Part shown: positions 32,082-35,676 of the stretch, one piece after another
How the letters are laid out: each line of letters begins with the position of its first letter
How positions within the stretch are numbered: the first letter of the stretch is position 1
Source: Oscillospiraceae bacterium
Lineage (GTDB): Bacteria > Bacillota > Clostridia > Oscillospirales > Ruminococcaceae
Reading direction: 5' to 3'
Length of the DNA: 35,676 nucleotides
Assembly (NCBI GenBank): GCA_900768245.1
Contig: CAAGCE010000151.1
Coordinates: 1-35,676, forward strand
Position numbers and translations under genes: made by a program
The notes under the pieces: generated by a model
The model's input: the letters and a program-made list of their open reading frames with translations, nothing else
Database searches by the model: none
What the model was told of the DNA's origin: nothing

Positions 32082-34364
32082 ATGATAAATTCAGAATTAT
32101 TATGGTATACAAAGCCTGCGGAAAACTGGGACGAAGCTTTACCCGTGGGAAACGGACGCATAGGCGGTATGATTTTCGGCAGAGTTAATGAAGAGCTTAT
32201 CCAGCTCAACGAGGATTCCATATGGTCGGGAGGCTTCAGAAAAAGAAATAACCCAAAGGCATATGCTAACCTTGAAAAAATGCGTAAGCTTATCCGTGAC
32301 GGAAAAACTACCGAAGCTGAAAACCTCTGTGCAGAAGCTTTTTACGGCACAAATGAAAATCAGCGTCACTATCAGCCGCTTGGCGACCTGCATATATGGC
32401 AGCAGTCTGATGGGGAAGTGCTGAATTATAAAAGAAGTCTTGATATTTCACAAGCTGTTTCAACAACAGCCTGGCAGAGCGGCGGAGTGAAATATTTCCG
32501 TGAGGTCTTTGTTTCACACCCCGATGAGGTTATGACTGTTGTTTTTACATCAAATGCAAAGGGTAAAATAAACTTCGTTGCAGCCATTGACGGCAAGGAC
32601 GATGACTATGACAAAAATGAGGCTTACGACGATTCAACTGTTCTTTTCACAATGACCGACGGTATTCCTTATGCAGCTGCAATTTCTGTTTCGGCTGTCG
32701 GCGGGGAGTGCGGTACGGATGCTAACCGTATCTCAGTAAAAAATGCTGACAGTGCTATGCTTACAATAGCCTGCCAGACATCATTCAGAACAGGCGACTA
32801 TGAAAAAACTGCAATAAGTCAGGCTAAAAAAGCTCACAGAACAGGTGCGGACGCACTTCTTAAAAGACATATTGCAGATTATAAAAAGCTTTATGACCGC
32901 TGCACATTTGAGCTTTGCGACAACAGCGGCGGAAATTCCGAAAAGCCCACAGACGAACGTCTTAAGCTTGTAAAAGAGGGCGGCAGGGATAATAAGCTTG
33001 TTGAAATGTACTTCAACTTCTCACGCTATCTTATGATAGCAGGTTCAAGAGAAAACACGCTGCCGCTCAATTTGCAGGGTATCTGGAACAAGGATATGTG
33101 GCCTGCGTGGGGCGGAAAGTACACCATAAACATAAACACGGAAATGAATTACTGGGCGGCTGAAATACAGAATCTGTCCGAGTGTCATATGCCGCTGTTC
33201 GACCATATAGAGCGTATGCGTGAAAACGGTCGTGTCACAGCAAGAGAGATGTACCGCTGCAAGGGTACGGTCTGCCACCATAACACGGACATCTGGGGAG
33301 ATACCGCTCCGCAGGACAAATGGCTGCCGGGTACGCTCTGGCCAATGGGTATGGCGTGGCTTTGTCTGCATATTTATGAGCATTACAAATTTACGGGGGA
33401 CAGGGAGTTTCTTGCCGAAAAGTATGATACTATGCGTGAGGCTGCCGAGTTCTTTGAGGACTATCTCATTGAGGACGGCAAGGGCAGACTGGTAACAAGT
33501 CCGTCCGTTTCTCCCGAAAACACCTACTACACAAAGGACGGTGTAAAGGGTACTCTTTGTCAGGGTCCGACTATGGACAGCTCTATTCTCAATCAGCTTT
33601 TCACGGCTGTTGCAGAGTCTGCGCAGATACTTGACATTGATGCGGAATTTGCAATGAAAATGCTTGAGCTCCGTTCAAGACTTCCTGAGCCTGAGGTGGG
33701 AAAATACGGTCAGATAATGGAATGGGCAGAGGATTATGATGAGGTTGAACCGGGTCACCGTCACATCTCACAGCTTTTTGCACTTTATCCTGCTGACATT
33801 ATCTCGTTCCATAGAACACCTGAGCTTGCCAAGGCTGCAAGAGCGACCCTCGACCGCAGACTTTCCTACGGCGGCGGTCACACAGGCTGGTCAAGAGCCT
33901 GGATAATCAATATGTGGGCAAGACTTTTTGACGGTGAAAAGGTAGGGGAGAACGTCACAGCACTTCTTTCCAACTCCACAAGCATAAATATGTTTGATAT
34001 GCACCCGCCTTTCCAGATAGACGGCAACTTCGGCGGCGGCGCAGGCATTGCGGAAGCACTTTTGCAGAGCCACAGCGGTGAGATATGCTTTATTCCTGCA
34101 CTTCCAAAGGAATGGGAAAGCGGCTCGGTCAGGGGTATGAAAGCAAGGGGCGGTTTTGAGGTATCTTTCAGCTGGGCAGGCGGAAAAATGCAGACAGCGG
34201 AAATAAAGTCCCTCTGCGGAAACTCCTGCACGGTATACAGCGATGCTCCTATTGAAATTTACAAGGACGGAAAGCCTGTACCGAATGTGGTTTTCCAAAA
34301 AGATAACAATACTTATACCTTTATTTCAGAAATTGGCGACTGTTATGAAATAAAATATTGTTGA
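32082..34364 (+). CDS. Glycoside hydrolase family 95 (alpha-L-fucosidase/alpha-L-galactosidase type)
   Basis: At 760 residues without a signal peptide this is a cytoplasmic GH95 enzyme, inverting glycosidases that remove alpha-1,2-linked L-fucose or L-galactose. The N-terminal beta domain begins with the family signature WYTKPAENWDEALPVGNGRI. The catalytic (alpha/alpha)6 barrel shows LNLQGIWNKDMWPAWGGKYT, ININTEMNYWAAEIQNLSEC with the Asn region that activates water, CHHNTDIWGDTAP, VTSPSVSPENTY with the likely acid Glu, GHRHISQLFALYP, and HTGWSRAWIINMWARL then FQIDGNFGGGAGI near the C-terminus. GAAAGGA lies about a dozen bases before the ATG, a long spacing. Its place beside an importer and a phosphorylase suggests trimming of imported oligosaccharides. 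Confidence 0.93.
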   Translation: MINSELLWYTKPAENWDEALPVGNGRIGGMIFGRVNEELIQLNEDSIWSGGFRKRNNPKAYANLEKMRKLIRDGKTTEAENLCAEAFYGTNENQRHYQPLGDLHIWQQSDGEVLNYKRSLDISQAVSTTAWQSGGVKYFREVFVSHPDEVMTVVFTSNAKGKINFVAAIDGKDDDYDKNEAYDDSTVLFTMTDGIPYAAAISVSAVGGECGTDANRISVKNADSAMLTIACQTSFRTGDYEKTAISQAKKAHRTGADALLKRHIADYKKLYDRCTFELCDNSGGNSEKPTDERLKLVKEGGRDNKLVEMYFNFSRYLMIAGSRENTLPLNLQGIWNKDMWPAWGGKYTININTEMNYWAAEIQNLSECHMPLFDHIERMRENGRVTAREMYRCKGTVCHHNTDIWGDTAPQDKWLPGTLWPMGMAWLCLHIYEHYKFTGDREFLAEKYDTMREAAEFFEDYLIEDGKGRLVTSPSVSPENTYYTKDGVKGTLCQGPTMDSSILNQLFTAVAESAQILDIDAEFAMKMLELRSRLPEPEVGKYGQIMEWAEDYDEVEPGHRHISQLFALYPADIISFHRTPELAKAARATLDRRLSYGGGHTGWSRAWIINMWARLFDGEKVGENVTALLSNSTSINMFDMHPPFQIDGNFGGGAGIAEALLQSHSGEICFIPALPKEWESGSVRGMKARGGFEVSFSWAGGKMQTAEIKSLCGNSCTVYSDAPIEIYKDGKPVPNVVFQKDNNTYTFISEIGDCYEIKYC

Positions 34365-34389
34365 TTTTTTTTACACGTTAGTGTATAAT
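34361..34389 (+). promoter_or_regulatory. Promoter and possible operator of the GH130 gene
   Basis: TTGATT (34361-34366), 17 bases, TATAAT (34384-34389). The -35 overlaps the GH95 stop codon. A palindrome TACAC-GTTA-GTGTA (34372-34385) overlaps the -10, a typical repressor position. Confidence 0.75.
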
Positions 34390-34420
34390 GAATATAACTA
34401 ATCGAAAGGCGGTCAAATCT

Positions 34421-35446
34421 ATGAACGTAAAAATTATTAATTGCACAGCTATCCCTAACCTTCCTTGGCAGGATAAGCCGGCTGATTGCAAGGACGTTGT
34501 ATGGCGTTACAGCGCAAACCCGATCATCAAGCGTGACCACATTATGGTCAAGAAGGCTAACGGCTACAGAGAACCATCAAACTCTATTTTCAACAGCTCA
34601 GTAGTTCCTTTTGAAAACGGCGACTATAAGTTTGCAGGTGTTTTCCGTGTTGACGACAGAGAAAGAAATATGGAACTCCACGTTGGTTTCTCCAAGGACG
34701 GTTTCAACTGGGATATTAACGAAGAAAGAATCCACTTTGAATGTGATATTCCTGAAGTTGCACAGTGGCAGTACGGCTACGACCCACGTGTTTGCAAGCT
34801 CGAAGACAAGTATATTGTTACATGGTGTAATGCATACGGCTGGAAGCCAACTATCGGCATTGCAACAACAACAGATTTCAAGACATTCAAGCAGGGTGAA
34901 AATGCATACCTCCCATTCAACAGAAACGGCGTTATGTTCCCAAGAAAGATCAACGGCAAGTATATGATGATGAGCCGTCCTTCCGACAGCGGTCATACAC
35001 CATTCGGTGATATGTTCATCAGCCAGTCACCTGACCTTACATACTGGGGAGAACACAGACACGTTATGGGACCATCTAAGGGCTGGGAATCCACAAAGAT
35101 GGGCGCAGGTCCGATCCCGATCGAAACAGACCGCGGCTGGCTCATTTTCTATCACGGTGTTCTTACTTCCTGCAACGGTTATGTATACAGCTTCTCTGCT
35201 GCTCTTCTTGATAAGGACGAGCCATGGAAGGTTCTCAAAAGAGGTGCTTCCTACCTCCTCAGCCCACAGGAATACTATGAACTTGTTGGTGATACAGACG
35301 CAGTAACATTCCCATGCGCAAACCTTGTTGACGCAGAAACAGGCAGAATTGCAATTTACTATGGCTGTGCTGATACATGTACAGCACTTGCATTCACAAC
35401 TGTTGACGACGTTATGGATTTCCTCGATCACAATAGCCAGGTTTGA
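34421..35446 (+). CDS. GH130 mannoside phosphorylase
   Basis: The ATG at 34421 (MNVKIINCTAIPNLPWQDKP) has AAAGGCGG eight bases upstream; an in-frame ATG at 34388 overlaps the promoter. The 341-residue cytoplasmic protein is a five-bladed propeller phosphorylase that splits beta-1,4-mannosides with phosphate to give mannose-1-phosphate. The GH130 hallmarks are RYSANPIIKR, IFNSSVVPFENGDYKFAGVF, the YDPR motif with the catalytic Asp (residue 121), FNRNGVMFPRKINGKYMMMS with RPSDSGHTPFGD, MGAGPIPIETDRGWLIFYHG, and GRIAIYYGCADTCTALAF. Length and SRPSDSGHTPFGD favour the mannooligosaccharide phosphorylase subgroup over mannosylglucose phosphorylase, but this is not certain. Codon use is highly biased, suggesting strong expression. 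Confidence 0.95.
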   Translation: MNVKIINCTAIPNLPWQDKPADCKDVVWRYSANPIIKRDHIMVKKANGYREPSNSIFNSSVVPFENGDYKFAGVFRVDDRERNMELHVGFSKDGFNWDINEERIHFECDIPEVAQWQYGYDPRVCKLEDKYIVTWCNAYGWKPTIGIATTTDFKTFKQGENAYLPFNRNGVMFPRKINGKYMMMSRPSDSGHTPFGDMFISQSPDLTYWGEHRHVMGPSKGWESTKMGAGPIPIETDRGWLIFYHGVLTSCNGYVYSFSAALLDKDEPWKVLKRGASYLLSPQEYYELVGDTDAVTFPCANLVDAETGRIAIYYGCADTCTALAFTTVDDVMDFLDHNSQV

Positions 35447-35478
35447 TTTTTGGATCGAACTGAATATAATTATAAAAG

Positions 35479-35513
35479 GACTGCTGCACTATAATTTGCG
35501 GCAGTCTTTTATT
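35479..35513 (+). terminator. Terminator of the GH130 gene
   Basis: GACTGCTGC pairs with GCGGCAGTC (nine pairs, one G-T; 35479-35506), followed by TTTTATTT. Confidence 0.88.
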
Positions 35514-35514
35514 T

Positions 35515-35676
35515 AGGTGCGCCCAAATAACGTGCGAACCCGAAGATAGCAACCGCGGCGGCAGCACAGCACAAAGCCCGATGAACCAAACAAAAGTTAC
35601 AGCGCAAAAACACTTAAAGTTTCGGTCAAGCCTTTTCAAAGGCTTGTGGGAATCCAAAGGGCAAAGCCCGTGGTCG
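35515..35676 (-). repeat. Dispersed repeat, right copy (inverted relative to left window end)
   Basis: The reverse complement matches the left end (positions 1-37 and 92-200) and lacks the roughly 50-base insertion. Shared blocks include GGCTTGACCGAAACTTTAAG and CTTTTGTTTGGTTCAT. It starts right after the GH130 terminator and probably continues beyond the window. Confidence 0.8.

Noticed and set aside
1..35676. CRISPR array or prophage region
   Set aside because: No regularly spaced direct repeats and no phage structural, integrase or Cas genes were seen.

Overview
The window looks like a chromosomal piece of a Gram-positive gut or rumen Clostridia member, most likely Ruminococcus or a close relative (Ruminococcaceae/Oscillospiraceae). 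The reasons are purine-rich GGAGG-type ribosome binding sites, consensus TTGACA-N17-TATAAT promoters, a Firmicutes-type L10 leader, an NPxTG-type cell-wall sorting signal, and carbohydrate-uptake genes of the Firmicutes style. The species assignment is inference. Both window ends carry the same dispersed repeat in opposite orientation, so this may be a whole contig broken at repeats.

Layout. Positions 1-9060 are mostly housekeeping genes on the minus strand: metG and tatD, the rplJ-rplL operon behind an L10 leader/attenuator, a DtxR/MntR-type regulator with rsmE, an XRE regulator and a small membrane protein. A secreted protein of unknown function (3304-4641, plus) sits among them, along with two AT-rich or GC-rich repeat elements and a candidate structured small RNA near 8612-8717. 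Positions 9060-12740 form a Cd/Zn-type resistance operon (ArsR/CadC-like repressor, SAM methyltransferase, three-HMA P1B ATPase) with a perfect palindromic operator. A MITE-like element lies at 12910-13090.

Positions 13131-18209 (plus) hold a degenerate CPBP-family membrane protein, a TadA-GNAT fusion, another GNAT, mtnA and an MTA/SAH deaminase; the last two point to methylthioadenosine salvage by the deaminase route. From 18216 to 20247 there is an abundant-looking surface protein with a C-terminal NPATG anchor, preceded by two consensus promoters and a possible separate small RNA.

The most interesting region is 20368-35510. A LacI-type palindrome and a perfect sigma-A promoter precede an eight-gene operon (20629-32005): a 976-residue solute-binding protein with beta-sandwich modules, two permeases, an NHL-repeat/TPR protein anchored by one C-terminal helix, a Yip1-like membrane protein, a DUF5696-like secreted protein, and a second pair of permeases. 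No ABC ATPase and no second binding protein are present. After a terminator come a GH95 glycosidase and a GH130 mannoside phosphorylase, the latter with its own promoter. Together these read as a surface glycan capture, import and phosphorolysis locus whose three central accessory proteins have no assigned role.
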